DNA of 64,000 bases from Methyloversatilis universalis EHg5. Lineage in GTDB: Bacteria > Pseudomonadota > Gammaproteobacteria > Burkholderiales > Rhodocyclaceae. The first letter of the stretch is position 1. Every line of letters starts with the position of its first letter. The notes beneath the pieces are model-generated. The model was not told where the DNA came from and searched no databases. It worked only from the letters and a program-made list of their open reading frames with translations. The position numbers and the translations under genes are program-made. The DNA is taken from contig NZ_KB900539.1 in NCBI RefSeq assembly GCF_000378945.1, positions 140,168 to 204,167 of the forward strand, in the 5' to 3' direction. This document shows positions 8,589 through 17,455 of this stretch, in pieces.

Positions 8589-9852
8589 CCTGGTCGATGC
8601 GGTAGCTGTCGACGTCCATCACCTCGAAGCGGTAGCCGCCCCACACCACGCTGTCGGTGCGGCGGGGTACCCGGCGCAGCATCACCATCAGGAAGCCGGC
8701 CAGGGTGTCGTACTCGTCCTCGGCCAGCAGCGCGTCGATGCCGAGCACCCGCTTCACGTCGCCGATCGGCGTGATGCCGTCGATCAGCCAGGAGTGGTCG
8801 TCGCGGCGCACGATCTGTTCTTCGTACCAGGGCGACACCAGATCGCCCATCACCGTGCTCATCACGTCGTTCAGCGTCACCACGCCGACCACCAGGCTGT
8901 ATTCGTTCACGATGACCGCGAAGTCCTCGCCCACCTGGCGGAACTGGTCCAGCACTTCGGCCAGTGTGAGCCGGTCCGGCACGATGAGCGCCTTGTGCAG
9001 CAGGCTGTCGTCGGTGAGCGTGATCGGCTGGTTCTTCAGCACGCGCTGGAACAGGTCCTTGGCGTCGACGTAGCCGATCACGTGGTCGATGTCGCCGTCG
9101 CACACCGGGTAGGTGGAATAGGGCTCTTCCGCGATGCGGGCGCGGATCACCGCGTCCGGATCGTCGCGCAGGAAATAGGCGATGCGCTCGCGATGGGTCA
9201 TCGCGCTCGGCACCGTGCGGCTGTCCAGTTCGAACACGTTCGCGATCACCTGCTGTTCGCGCCGCGCCAGCGCACCGCTCTGCGCACCGGCTTCGGTCAG
9301 CGCCAGGATGTCGTCGGAAGTCACCTTTTCCTCGCGCACCCGTGGCAGGCGCAGCAGCTGCATCAGGCCGTCGGTCAGCCGCGCGTACAGCCACACGGCC
9401 GGCCGGAACAGCGCGCTCAGGAACAGCATGGGCGCGGCCACCCGCACCGCCAGCGTTTCCGGCACCGCCATGCTCACCCGCTTCGGGATCAGGTCGGCGA
9501 ACAGGATGAACAGCGAGGTGACCAGCACGAAAGAAACCAGGAAACCGGCGGTGGTGGCGGTGTCGGCCGAGAGCCAGCGTTCCAGCAGCGCCGACACATA
9601 GGGGCTGAGCACGCCTTCGCCGACGATGCCGCCGAGCACCGCCACCGCGTTCACGCCGATCTGCACCACGGTGAAGTAGTGCCCCGGGCTTTCCTGGATG
9701 CGCATCACCTGCTCCGCCCGTGCGTCGCCGTCCTCGGCCATCTGGCGCAGGCGCAGCCGGCGCGAGGCGGCGAGCGCGATTTCGGCGATCGAGAAGAAGG
9801 CGCTGGTGAGGATCAGCGCCACGAGCAGCAGCACGCTCTGGGTCAGGCTCAT
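8560..9852 (-). CDS. CNNM/CorC-type hemolysin family membrane protein
   Basis: 430 aa. The N-terminal CNNM (DUF21) domain has about three or four membrane helices and small-residue motifs (SAFFSIAEIALAASRR, ADLIPKR). A pair of CBS domains lies at about residues 205-335 and a CorC/HlyC C-terminal domain at about 350-425 (DDHSWLIDGITPIGD). Members such as YtfL/PaeA and CorC are linked to magnesium, cobalt or polyamine export. The 'hemolysin' name is historical. It acts in the inner membrane, and its CBS pair probably binds a nucleotide. Confidence 0.85.
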   Translation of the reverse strand: MSLTQSVLLLVALILTSAFFSIAEIALAASRRLRLRQMAEDGDARAEQVMRIQESPGHYFTVVQIGVNAVAVLGGIVGEGVLSPYVSALLERWLSADTATTAGFLVSFVLVTSLFILFADLIPKRVSMAVPETLAVRVAAPMLFLSALFRPAVWLYARLTDGLMQLLRLPRVREEKVTSDDILALTEAGAQSGALARREQQVIANVFELDSRTVPSAMTHRERIAYFLRDDPDAVIRARIAEEPYSTYPVCDGDIDHVIGYVDAKDLFQRVLKNQPITLTDDSLLHKALIVPDRLTLAEVLDQFRQVGEDFAVIVNEYSLVVGVVTLNDVMSTVMGDLVSPWYEEQIVRRDDHSWLIDGITPIGDVKRVLGIDALLAEDEYDTLAGFLMVMLRRVPRRTDSVVWGGYRFEVMDVDSYRIDQVMATRVPQD

Positions 9853-10173
9853 GATGGGGTGCGCGGGGCGCCTTGCAGGACGTTGCAGCAGTCTACCGCG
9901 ACCCCGGCGACCACCGTTCGTGTGCAGATAGTCGGGCAGGATGCGGCCTTTAGGTGCATAGTATCGGCCGGTGCGAAGGCCCGGGGCGTGTGAACAGGCC
10001 GCCCGTCTCGCACACTGTCACTGCTGTATTCCGGTTTCCTGCCCGCCCTGACTTCGTTTCGGCGACCTGAATTCCTTCGCATCCCAAAGCGATTCCGCAG
10101 TTGGCTCCATGGCGTCTCGTGCCCGTCAGCGCGGCCGACGCCCTTTTTTCATGCCTGCTCCGGGAGAACCGCA
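9853..10173. other. Gene-free stretch ahead of infA
   Basis: About 320 bp between the divergent corC-like and infA genes. No convincing reading frame is seen. It should hold the promoters of both genes. The only clear structure is the terminator-like hairpin at 10111-10149. Confidence 0.5.
10111..10149 (+). terminator. Attenuator-like hairpin in the infA leader
   Basis: GGCGTC (10111-10116) pairs with GACGCC (10137-10142), and a run of six T follows immediately, ending 25 nt before the infA ATG. This has the layout of an intrinsic terminator inside the leader of a single gene, so it could attenuate infA or end an upstream transcript. The stem is only 6 bp with a 20-nt loop, so strength is uncertain. 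Confidence 0.4.
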
Positions 10174-10434
10174 ATGGCCAAGGAAGAACTGATCGACATG
10201 AACGGCGTGGTGACCGAAGTCCTGCCCGACTCGCGTTACCGCGTCACGCTGGAAAACGGCCACGTCATCGTGGCCTACACCAGCGGCAAGATGCGCAAGC
10301 ACCACATCCGCATCATTGCCGGCGACAAGGTGTCGCTCGAAATGTCACCCTACGACTTCAGCAAGGGCCGCATCACCTTCCGCCACATCGAAGGTCGTGG
10401 TCCGGCGACGCCGCCGGCGCGCAGCAGCCACTGA
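10174..10434 (+). CDS. infA: Translation initiation factor IF-1 (extended C-terminus)
   Basis: 86 aa, a single S1/OB-fold protein that binds the 30S A site during initiation. The core [20 protein letters not shown] and [22 protein letters not shown] is classic IF-1. Canonical IF-1 has about 72 residues; the extra tail ([13 protein letters not shown]) marks the second infA copy found in many betaproteobacteria outside the ribosomal operons, often near cold-shock genes. A GGGAGAACC segment precedes the ATG. It is monocistronic and faces the dksA-like gene across a hairpin. Confidence 0.9.
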   Translation: MAKEELIDMNGVVTEVLPDSRYRVTLENGHVIVAYTSGKMRKHHIRIIAGDKVSLEMSPYDFSKGRITFRHIEGRGPATPPARSSH

Positions 10435-10441
10435 AATCCGC

Positions 10442-10476
10442 ACGGCCCGACCCCGCATTGCGGGGGCGCGGGCCGT
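10442..10476. terminator. Hairpin between convergent infA and dksA-like genes
   Basis: ACGGCCCG (10442-10449) pairs with CGGGCCGT (10469-10476), with a further GC-rich inner stem. It abuts the stop codon of the minus-strand gene at 10477 and follows the infA stop by 7 bp, so it can serve both directions. There is no T run, so it may stabilise mRNA ends rather than terminate strongly. Confidence 0.5.
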
Positions 10477-10905
10477 TCAGCGTCCGCGCATCTTGCGGCG
10501 CTTCTCGTGCAGTTCCTGTGCCTCGACCGACAGCGTCGCGGTCGGCCGCGCCAGCAGGCGGGCGATGCCTATCGGGTCGCCGGTGAATTCGCACCAGCCG
10601 TAACTGCCGTCGTCGATGCGCGCCAGCGCCTCGTCGATGGTGTGCAGGTGCTTGCGCTCACGGTCGCGCACGCGCAGTTCCAGCGAATGATCCTCTTCCA
10701 GCGAAGCGCGGTCCGACGGGTCCGGCGTGCGTTCGAACTCGTGCAGATGTTGGGTCGTGTCGTGCGCAGACTGCAGCAGCGCATCGCGTTCGGCCAGCAG
10801 CCGCCTGCGGAAAAAAGCCAGTTGCGAGGGGGACATGTAGTCCGAAGGCGGGGACGCAAGCAGTGCCGCGTCTGAATCGGACTCGGGCAGAAGGACAGCG
10901 CTCAT
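10477..10905 (-). CDS. DksA/TraR family RNA polymerase-binding protein, cysteine-poor type
   Basis: 142 aa. The coiled-coil part (RRLLAERDALLQSAHDTTQH...) and the globular C-terminus (YGWCEFTGDPIGIARLLARP) match DksA, which enters the RNA polymerase secondary channel and works with ppGpp. Of the four zinc-finger cysteines only the first remains; the others are Thr, Ser and Ala. This resembles zinc-independent DksA2-type proteins. A GGAAGG segment lies upstream of the ATG. Confidence 0.85.
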   Translation of the reverse strand: MSAVLLPESDSDAALLASPPSDYMSPSQLAFFRRRLLAERDALLQSAHDTTQHLHEFERTPDPSDRASLEEDHSLELRVRDRERKHLHTIDEALARIDDGSYGWCEFTGDPIGIARLLARPTATLSVEAQELHEKRRKMRGR

Positions 10906-11146
10906 GGTTCTTGCCTTCCAGGTGAGCGGTGGGGTGAGCGGCGAGACTCCGGTGCGGGGTCACGACCGCCCTGCGAAGCACTCACCATACACCCCCGGCT
11001 CTGCCGCAGTACGTGCATTTTCGTTTCAGTGCGGGTCGGGCATGCTTTGCTGCAGGGCGGGCGGCCCAATGCGCAGACCCGGGTTTATTCATCGGGCAAG
11101 AGCGCATAGCATGGCGCCCGCTGCCGACCCCTCCATGGAGACCTGA

Positions 11147-11755
11147 ATGAAGCTGTTCTACCTGCCGGGCGCCTGTTCGCTGGCCCCCCACATCGTGCTG
11201 CGCGAAGCCGGCCTGCCGTTCGAGCTGGTGCGCGTCGACCTCAAGAGCCAGACCACTGATGACGGCACGCCTTTCGGCAGCATCAGTTCCAAGGGCCAGG
11301 TGCCGGCGCTGCAGCTGGACGACGGCGAAGTGCTGACCGAAGGCCCGGTGATCGCCCAGTACGTGGCCGACCAGGTGCCGGCCCGCCGCCTCATTCCCGA
11401 AGCCGGATCGCGCGAACGCTACCGCGTGACGGCCTGGCAGAACTTCATTACCTCCGAACTGCACAAGGGCTATACGCCGCTGTTCAACCCGCTGTTCGAC
11501 GCTGCCGCGCGCAAGGTGGCGGCCGACATCCTGCTGCGCAAGTTCACCTGGGTGGACAGCCAGCTGGGTGAGGACGGCTGGCTGTGCGGACCGGACTTCA
11601 CGGTCGCCGACGCCTATCTGTACGTGGTGGCTGGCTGGAGCGCATGGGTCAGCCTCGACCTGTCGCAGCTGCCGCGCCTGCAGGCCTATCTTGCCCGCGT
11701 GGCTGCCCGTCCGGCGGTGCAGGCCGCGCGTGCGGCCGAAGGCCTGAAGGGCTGA
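11147..11755 (+). CDS. Glutathione S-transferase, beta-class like
   Basis: 202 aa. The thioredoxin-fold N-terminus starts MKLFYLPGACSLAPHI, with Cys10 in the position used by beta-class enzymes. The cis-Pro motif GQVPALQL and the GPDFTVADAYLYVV helix of the C-terminal domain are typical. It conjugates or reduces electrophiles with glutathione in the cytoplasm. A GGAGA segment precedes the ATG. The 241-bp upstream gap holds only the dksA-like and gst promoters as far as I can see. Confidence 0.9.
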   Translation: MKLFYLPGACSLAPHIVLREAGLPFELVRVDLKSQTTDDGTPFGSISSKGQVPALQLDDGEVLTEGPVIAQYVADQVPARRLIPEAGSRERYRVTAWQNFITSELHKGYTPLFNPLFDAAARKVAADILLRKFTWVDSQLGEDGWLCGPDFTVADAYLYVVAGWSAWVSLDLSQLPRLQAYLARVAARPAVQAARAAEGLKG

Positions 11756-11826
11756 GCGGACGGCCTTCCGCCGCAGGGCCGATTGACAGTGCGGGCGCCG
11801 CCGACGCAAGGTGAGCGCCCGCCGAT

Positions 11827-12978
11827 GTGCGTGCCTTTCTTCCCCATTCTTCCGTGCTGAAAATCCTCCACACCGCCGACTGGCAGATCGGCAAGCAATA
11901 CGGGCAGTTCGAACCCGACGAAGCGGTGCTGCTGGCCGAAGCGCGCATCGCCGTGGTCGAGCGCCTGGCCGCGCTGGCGACCGAACAGCAGGTTGATCTG
12001 GTGCTGGTGGCGGGCGACGTGTTCGATGCCCAGGGCATCGCCGACAAGACCGTGCTGCGGCTGTTCAACGCCACCCGCGGCTTCGCCGGCCCCTGGGTCA
12101 TGCTGCCCGGCAATCACGATGCCGCACTCAGCGAATCGGTGTGGAGCCGCGCGCAGCGCCTCGCTGCGGTGCCGGATCACGTGCACCTGTGCCTGCGGCC
12201 GGAGCCGCTGCACTTCGAAGGGCTGAACGCGGTGCTGCTGCCGGCGCCGCTCACCCAGCGCCACACCTATGCCGACCTCACCGAGTGGTTCGCCGCGGCC
12301 GACACGCCGCCTGGCGCCTTCCGCATAGGGCTGGCGCACGGTGCGGTGCAGGGCGTGCTGGCCGAAGGCATCGATTCGGCCAATCCGATCGCCGCCGATC
12401 GCGCCGCACAGGCGCGGCTGGACTATCTCGCGCTCGGCGACTGGCACGGCTGCCGGCAGATCGACGCGCGCTGCTGGTACAGCGGCACGCCGGAAACCGA
12501 CCGCTTCCGCAACAACGACTCCGGCTGTGCGCTGCGGGTCGATATCGACGCACCGGGCACACTGCCGCAGGTGAGCGTGCTGCAGACCGGGCGCTACCGC
12601 TGGCGCAGCGAGCGCGTGCTGCTGCAGGTGGCCAGCGACATCGACGCGCTGTGCGTGCTGCTCGACGGTCTGCAGGCCGGTGACGTGCTGCAGCTCGAAC
12701 TCGCCGGCCAGACCGATCTGGCCGGTCTCGCCCGCGTGCGCGATGCGCTGGCGCAGGCACAGGGCCGCGCCCGCGCGCTGCGCGCCGACCTCGACCCGGT
12801 GCGCATTGAACCGACCGACGACGATCTGGCGCGGCTGGCCGCCGAAGGCTATCTGGGTGAAGTGATCGCCGACCTGCGCGCCGCCCAGGACAGCGCCGAC
12901 GGCGACACCGCGCGCGACGCGCTGGTGCTGCTGGCCGGCCTGCTGGATGCACGCCGTACGGCCGGGGAGGCGCGATGA
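11827..12978 (+). CDS. SbcD-like DNA repair metallophosphoesterase
   Basis: 383 aa (374 aa if it starts at the GTG at 11854, which gives the usual LKILHTADWQIGK beginning). Calcineurin-type nuclease motifs are in order: HTADWQIGK, LVAGDVFD, LPGNHDAA, LAHGAVQG and LALGDWHG, which bind two Mn ions. It overlaps the next gene by the ATGA arrangement, so the two products are made together. The partner is a large coiled-coil ATPase, so this is the nuclease half of an SbcCD/Mre11-Rad50-like complex that processes DNA ends or hairpins. The C-terminal half differs from E. coli SbcD. Confidence 0.85.
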   Translation: MRAFLPHSSVLKILHTADWQIGKQYGQFEPDEAVLLAEARIAVVERLAALATEQQVDLVLVAGDVFDAQGIADKTVLRLFNATRGFAGPWVMLPGNHDAALSESVWSRAQRLAAVPDHVHLCLRPEPLHFEGLNAVLLPAPLTQRHTYADLTEWFAAADTPPGAFRIGLAHGAVQGVLAEGIDSANPIAADRAAQARLDYLALGDWHGCRQIDARCWYSGTPETDRFRNNDSGCALRVDIDAPGTLPQVSVLQTGRYRWRSERVLLQVASDIDALCVLLDGLQAGDVLQLELAGQTDLAGLARVRDALAQAQGRARALRADLDPVRIEPTDDDLARLAAEGYLGEVIADLRAAQDSADGDTARDALVLLAGLLDARRTAGEAR

Positions 12979-15653
12979 AGATTCGCCGCCTGCGGGTCGA
13001 ACAGTTCCGCCGCTTCCGCCAGCCCTTCGAACTGCGCGACCTCGAACCCGGCCTCAATCTGTTCGCCGGTCCGAACGAAGCCGGCAAGAGCACGCTGGTC
13101 GCCGCACTGCGCGCCGCCTTCTTCGAGCGCCACCGCTCCGGCACGGTCGATCACCTGCGGCCGTGGAGCGATCCGGGCGCCTCGCCGGAAGTGGAACTGG
13201 ATTTCGAACTCGACGACCGAGATTGCCGCCTGAACAAGCGCTTCCTCGGCCGCAAGCGCTGCACGCTGCAGTACGGCGAGCGCGCCTTCGATGGCGCCGA
13301 AGCCGAGGACTTCCTCGCCGAACGGCTGGGCTTCGCCTTCGCGTCCAAGGGCGCCAGCAAGGCCGAGCACTGGGGTATTCCCGGCCTGCTGTGGATAGAG
13401 CAGGGCAGCGCGCAGGAACTGCGTGAGTCGGTCGGTCATGCCACCGACCACCTGCGCAGCGTGCTCACTGCTTCGCTCGGCGAAATCGCCGGCGGCGAGG
13501 GCGACGACATCACCGCCGAAGTCGAGAAGCAGCGCAACGAGCTGCTCACGCCGTCCTCCGACCGGCCGCGCGGCATCTGGCTCGAAGCCCAGCAGCTGTG
13601 CGCACGGCTGGCCGGCGAGCTGGCCACGGTGGAGGCCGCGCTGCAGGACAGCCGGCAGAAGGTGGACCGTCTGGCGCAGCTGCGGCAGCAGCACGATGAC
13701 GAAGCACAGAGCCGCCCTTGGGTGGCGCTGCGTGCGCAGGCCGCCGAGGCGCGTGCGGCGCTGGCCGAGGCGCAGTCGCTGCAGTCGCGGCTGGCCGGTG
13801 AGCGCGAGTCGGCGCAGGGGCTGGCACGGCAGGTCGAACTGCTGCGCGGCCAGGTCGCGGCGTTCGATGCGGAGGCCACCGACGCTGCGCGCCGGGCCGA
13901 CGCGGTGTCCGCCGCGCAGCGTGCGCTGGACGCGGTGCAGGCGCTGGCCGCGCCCTGGCAGCAGCGCGAGCGCGAGGCGGCGCAGGCGCATGAAGCCGCC
14001 CGCAGGCGGCTGCAGCAGGCGCGCAGCCGCGACAACCTGCAGCAGGTGAGCCGCGAGCTCGATGACGCGCGCCGCAAGGCCGACGCCGCGCAGAACGCTT
14101 CGGCGCAGGTCGAGGCGGCACAGGCGCGCGTGCTCGCGCTGCAGGCCGAAGCCGCCGCCTGCGAAATCCGCGCGGCCGACCTGACCGCGCTGCGCGAACA
14201 GGCCAAGCGTCTGCGCGAACTGGATATCCGGCGCGCCGCACTCGCCACCCGGCTGCGCTTCGCACTCGACGACGGCCGCGAACTGCGCATCGGCGACGAG
14301 GTGATGACCGGCAGCGGCGAACGGCTGCTGCCTGAAGCCACCACGATCACCCTGCCCGGCCACGGGCGGCTGCGCATCGAACCGGGCGGCAGTGATGCCG
14401 CCGCGCTGGCACGCGAAGCGACCGAACTGATGGACCGGCAGGCCAGTACGCTGGCCCGGCTCGGGCTGGCGTCGCTCGACGCAGCCGAGGCGCGCCAGCA
14501 GCTGCATGCCCAGAAGCTGGCCGATCTGAAGGTGGCTGACGCGACGGTGAAGGCGCTGGCGCCGCGCGGTGTCGATGCGCTGCGCGCCGAATGCAGCGTG
14601 CTCGCCGGCCGGGTAGCCGAACTGACGCAGCGGCTCGATCCGCTGACCGTCGAGGCCCGGGGTGCGAGCGACGCGGCGGACCTGTCGTCGGTGGTCGAAG
14701 CCGAAGCGGCCGAAGAGCGGGCGCGTCAGTCGCTGGCCGACGCCGCGCGCCAGCTGGGCGAGGCGGTCAGCCGCCGGGCGGCGGCGCAGGCGGTGTTCGA
14801 AGCCGCGCAGGGCGAGGCGGCGGCAGCCCGGGCGCGGCTCGACGATCCGGGCCGTGCCGAGCGGCAGGCCGAGGCACAGCGCGCGCTGGCCGACGCACTG
14901 GCCCGGCAGGCGGTACAGGCGCAGCGGGTCGAGGCGCTGGCGCGTCAGCTCGAAGCGGCCCGCCCGCAGGCGCTGGAACAGGATGTGCAGCGGCTGGACC
15001 GCAGCGCCGACATTGCCGAAAAGACCCGCGACCAGCGGCGCGACGACATCACCCGGCTGGAAATCGAACTGCAGGCGACCGGCGCCCAGGGGCTGGACGA
15101 AAGGCAGGCCGCCCTCGCCCGCGACCTCGCCGCCGCCGGGCGCCGGCAGGACCAGCTGGCGCGTCGCGCCCGTGCGCTGGACCTGCTGCTCGGCCGGCTG
15201 CGCGACAAGCGGCGCGCGCTCACCCAGCGCCTGCAGGCGCCGCTGCAGACGCATCTGAATCACTACCTCGGCCTGCTGTTTCCGGGCGCACGCATCGCGA
15301 TCGACGACAGCCTGAGCCCGGGCCCGCTCACCCGCGACGGCGCGGGCGGCAGCGAAAGCGGCGAGGTGGAGGCGCTCAGTTTCGGCGCGCGCGAACAGAT
15401 GGGCGTGATCGCCCGCCTCGCCTATGCCGACCTGCTGCGCGAAGCCGGCCGGCCTACCCTCATCATCCTCGACGACGCGCTTGTGCACAGCGACGCCGCG
15501 CGGCTGGACCGGATGAAGCGCGTGCTGTTCGACGCCGCCAGCCGGCACCAGATCCTGCTGTTCACCTGCCACCCGGAGAACTGGCGCGATCTGGGTGTGC
15601 CGGCGCGTACGCTGGCGTCAACGGCTCTGCCCATCGGGCAGGGAGGGGCATGA
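12975..15653 (+). CDS. SbcC/Rad50/YhaN-like coiled-coil ATPase
   Basis: 892 aa. Walker A GPNEAGKST is at 32-40 and the Walker B region LIILDDALVHSD is near the C-terminus, preceded by the SFGAREQMG signature-like segment. The middle ~550 residues are Ala/Arg/Glu-rich heptads, i.e. long coiled coils. No CxxC zinc hook is visible in the centre; a small beta-rich segment (about residues 430-475) sits there instead, as in YhaN-type proteins. It starts inside the stop codon of the SbcD-like gene, and the next gene starts inside its own stop. It is probably the motor half of a DNA end-processing complex. Confidence 0.85.
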   Translation: MKIRRLRVEQFRRFRQPFELRDLEPGLNLFAGPNEAGKSTLVAALRAAFFERHRSGTVDHLRPWSDPGASPEVELDFELDDRDCRLNKRFLGRKRCTLQYGERAFDGAEAEDFLAERLGFAFASKGASKAEHWGIPGLLWIEQGSAQELRESVGHATDHLRSVLTASLGEIAGGEGDDITAEVEKQRNELLTPSSDRPRGIWLEAQQLCARLAGELATVEAALQDSRQKVDRLAQLRQQHDDEAQSRPWVALRAQAAEARAALAEAQSLQSRLAGERESAQGLARQVELLRGQVAAFDAEATDAARRADAVSAAQRALDAVQALAAPWQQREREAAQAHEAARRRLQQARSRDNLQQVSRELDDARRKADAAQNASAQVEAAQARVLALQAEAAACEIRAADLTALREQAKRLRELDIRRAALATRLRFALDDGRELRIGDEVMTGSGERLLPEATTITLPGHGRLRIEPGGSDAAALAREATELMDRQASTLARLGLASLDAAEARQQLHAQKLADLKVADATVKALAPRGVDALRAECSVLAGRVAELTQRLDPLTVEARGASDAADLSSVVEAEAAEERARQSLADAARQLGEAVSRRAAAQAVFEAAQGEAAAARARLDDPGRAERQAEAQRALADALARQAVQAQRVEALARQLEAARPQALEQDVQRLDRSADIAEKTRDQRRDDITRLEIELQATGAQGLDERQAALARDLAAAGRRQDQLARRARALDLLLGRLRDKRRALTQRLQAPLQTHLNHYLGLLFPGARIAIDDSLSPGPLTRDGAGGSESGEVEALSFGAREQMGVIARLAYADLLREAGRPTLIILDDALVHSDAARLDRMKRVLFDAASRHQILLFTCHPENWRDLGVPARTLASTALPIGQGGA

Positions 15654-16333
15654 GGATGATGAAGCCGGTCACGCAGCCGCGAGGCTCATCGTTTGACTGC
15701 AGGTGGTTCGCACTCCGCTGCGTGGCCGTCGTCGGGCTCGCATTTTCCGCGGGGGCGTGGAGTGCTGGCGGTGATTTCAAGCCGCCTTCGAGCGAGATCC
15801 GCCGGAACATCCGGGCGTCCTGTCAGGCGGGCCTGGATTCACGGCTCGGGGAAGATGCCCGCTCGGATACCCGACCGGCGCTGGCCAGATGGATTTCTCG
15901 CGCGGGTCTGGACGGTGCCTACTGTGACTGCGCCACAGACACTTTCGTGGCTGATGCCGGCAGTGCGCTGTTCCGACCGGACCCTGAGCGCAAGCTCGAT
16001 GCGGTGATGAGGACGGCAAGCATGAAATGCCTGCTGCCCGCTTTTATCGAAAGTTTTCCCGCGTTCTGCTCGGGCGTGTTTGCCGATCTGGCCGCAACGT
16101 CCGGCATGGCTGCACCCGTGGCTGGCAGGGTCGAGACGCTGTGTGCCTGCGTGCAGGAGGATGTCGCAGCGCTGACGGTCAGCGGATTCGGCGCCTACCT
16201 GTCGAGTTCGCTGCGCGACCATGCGACCTTCCTGCAATTCAGGAAGCTGCCGCCCGCCGGCCGTGACAGCCTGGTGGCCTCGCTGCGGCGCTGCGGCTTC
16301 GATGATCTCAGGCGATCCGCTGACAACGAGTGA
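15650..16333 (+). CDS. Secreted cysteine-rich protein of unknown function
   Basis: 227 aa from the ATG at 15650, which overlaps the ATPase stop codon (ATGA); the ATGs at 15656 and 15659 are alternatives. After a basic start, a hydrophobic segment (CVAVVGLAFSAGAWSAG) looks like a signal peptide. The mature part has about ten cysteines, several in close pairs (YCDC, LCAC), which suggests disulfides in the periplasm. I do not recognise a family. Its tight coupling to a cytoplasmic DNA repair pair is odd and may only reflect shared transcription. Confidence 0.7.
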   Translation: MRMMKPVTQPRGSSFDCRWFALRCVAVVGLAFSAGAWSAGGDFKPPSSEIRRNIRASCQAGLDSRLGEDARSDTRPALARWISRAGLDGAYCDCATDTFVADAGSALFRPDPERKLDAVMRTASMKCLLPAFIESFPAFCSGVFADLAATSGMAAPVAGRVETLCACVQEDVAALTVSGFGAYLSSSLRDHATFLQFRKLPPAGRDSLVASLRRCGFDDLRRSADNE

Positions 16334-16397
16334 TCGCCTGCTTCCACCCAGCCCTTACTTGCTGTTCGATTCAGACTTACTTCGCTCAGGTCCTGCC

Positions 16398-16679
16398 ATG
16401 AACATCAACGCCACCCCGATCACCGCCGCGCTGGCCGGCGCCTTTTCCGCCGCGGTGTGGCCGATGCTGTGGTCACGCTTCGGCGGCGAGGGCGGCGACA
16501 GCGCCGGACTGGTGATCGCCACGCTGCTGGCGATCGCGCTGCCGGCCCACCTTTTCGTGGTGGGCCTGGGGCGCGCCGGTCAGGACGCCAGCCGCACGCT
16601 CGACACCGCGCTGCTGCGGCGTATCGGCGCCTGGCTGGCCGCCGCTGCCGTGGTGGCCGCGGTGCAGTCGCTGACCTGA
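16398..16679 (+). CDS. Small membrane protein of unknown function
   Basis: 93 aa with about three hydrophobic segments (TAALAGAFSAAVWPML, GLVIATLLAIALPAHLFVVG and AWLAAAAVVAAVQSL). No family is recognised. The codon use matches the neighbours, which supports it being real. It is convergent with the secreted-protein pair that follows. Confidence 0.6.
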   Translation: MNINATPITAALAGAFSAAVWPMLWSRFGGEGGDSAGLVIATLLAIALPAHLFVVGLGRAGQDASRTLDTALLRRIGAWLAAAAVVAAVQSLT

Positions 16680-16689
16680 GCGAGACGTC

Positions 16690-17442
16690 TCAGGGGCGCT
16701 CGACCGTCAGTTTCAGGTTGTCGATCGCGAGGCCGTGGTCGAAGCCCTGGTGATTGCGCACCACCCAGCGCAGCCACAGCCGGCCGCCGGCGGTCCAGGC
16801 CGGGCGGATGACGCCGCCCAGCGCCTGCTTGGCCAGCGGGTCGCGTCCGTACACCGGCGAGCCGGTAGGGGTGACGATGAGCGGCGACGGCGATTCGAAA
16901 TCGAAACCGGCGCCCGGCCGCACCCACTCGACGTGGCCGAATTCCTCGCCTACGCCGTATTCGAACACCAGCCGGTTCAGGTCGTCACTGGCGCCCTGAC
17001 GCCACTGCTGGCCTTCGAACGCCAGCTTCACGTTGCCGATGTCGCGGTCGCCGGCATTGCGGAAGGACACGGTGATGTAGCCGGCCAGCTGACCGGCGGC
17101 CGGCGTGCCGAAGTAGCCGCCGCCCGAACCCAGGCCGCCGAGCGCGCGGTCGCTGTCGCCTTCCAGGCCGTAGCTGTAGAAGCTGCCGCCGGTGTCGTCG
17201 CCGGTGTCGCCGCGGTAGGTCGGCGTGACCAGCGGCTGCTCGACGAAATTGAGCAGGCGCCAGCCGGGCAGCGTGTCGTTGTCGCGCCACTCGAAGGCGC
17301 GGCTGGTCGCGCCCAGCGTATTGAAGTCCTGGACATAGACATAGCGTCCGGTCGCGTCCGGCGTGACCTGGATGTCGGCCGTGGCGGGCAGCGCCACGGC
17401 CAGCAGCGCGGCGCCGAGCAGGCGGATGTGGAAAGCCTTCAT
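16690..17442 (-). CDS. Secreted protein, paralogue of the upstream PEP-CTERM protein (no anchor)
   Basis: About 250 aa from the ATG at 17442; a GTG at 17451 is an alternative. A clear signal peptide (KAFHIRLLGAALLAVALPATA) is followed by a beta-rich domain. It shares the order of motifs with the neighbour at 17456-18295: FNTLG, a W..N.TLPGW block, FYSYGLEGDSDRALG, YITVSFRN and GFDHGLAIDN. It ends right after that last motif and lacks the PEP-CTERM tail, so it should be released rather than sorted by exosortase. The function is unknown. Confidence 0.8.
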   Translation of the reverse strand: MKAFHIRLLGAALLAVALPATADIQVTPDATGRYVYVQDFNTLGATSRAFEWRDNDTLPGWRLLNFVEQPLVTPTYRGDTGDDTGGSFYSYGLEGDSDRALGGLGSGGGYFGTPAAGQLAGYITVSFRNAGDRDIGNVKLAFEGQQWRQGASDDLNRLVFEYGVGEEFGHVEWVRPGAGFDFESPSPLIVTPTGSPVYGRDPLAKQALGGVIRPAWTAGGRLWLRWVVRNHQGFDHGLAIDNLKLTVERP

Positions 17443-17455
17443 TGCGCTCACCCGC

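Noticed and set aside
12849-15572. 907-aa minus-strand frame opposite the SbcC-like gene
   Set aside because: High GC leaves the antisense frame open. The plus strand has Walker motifs and coupled starts, while this frame has none.
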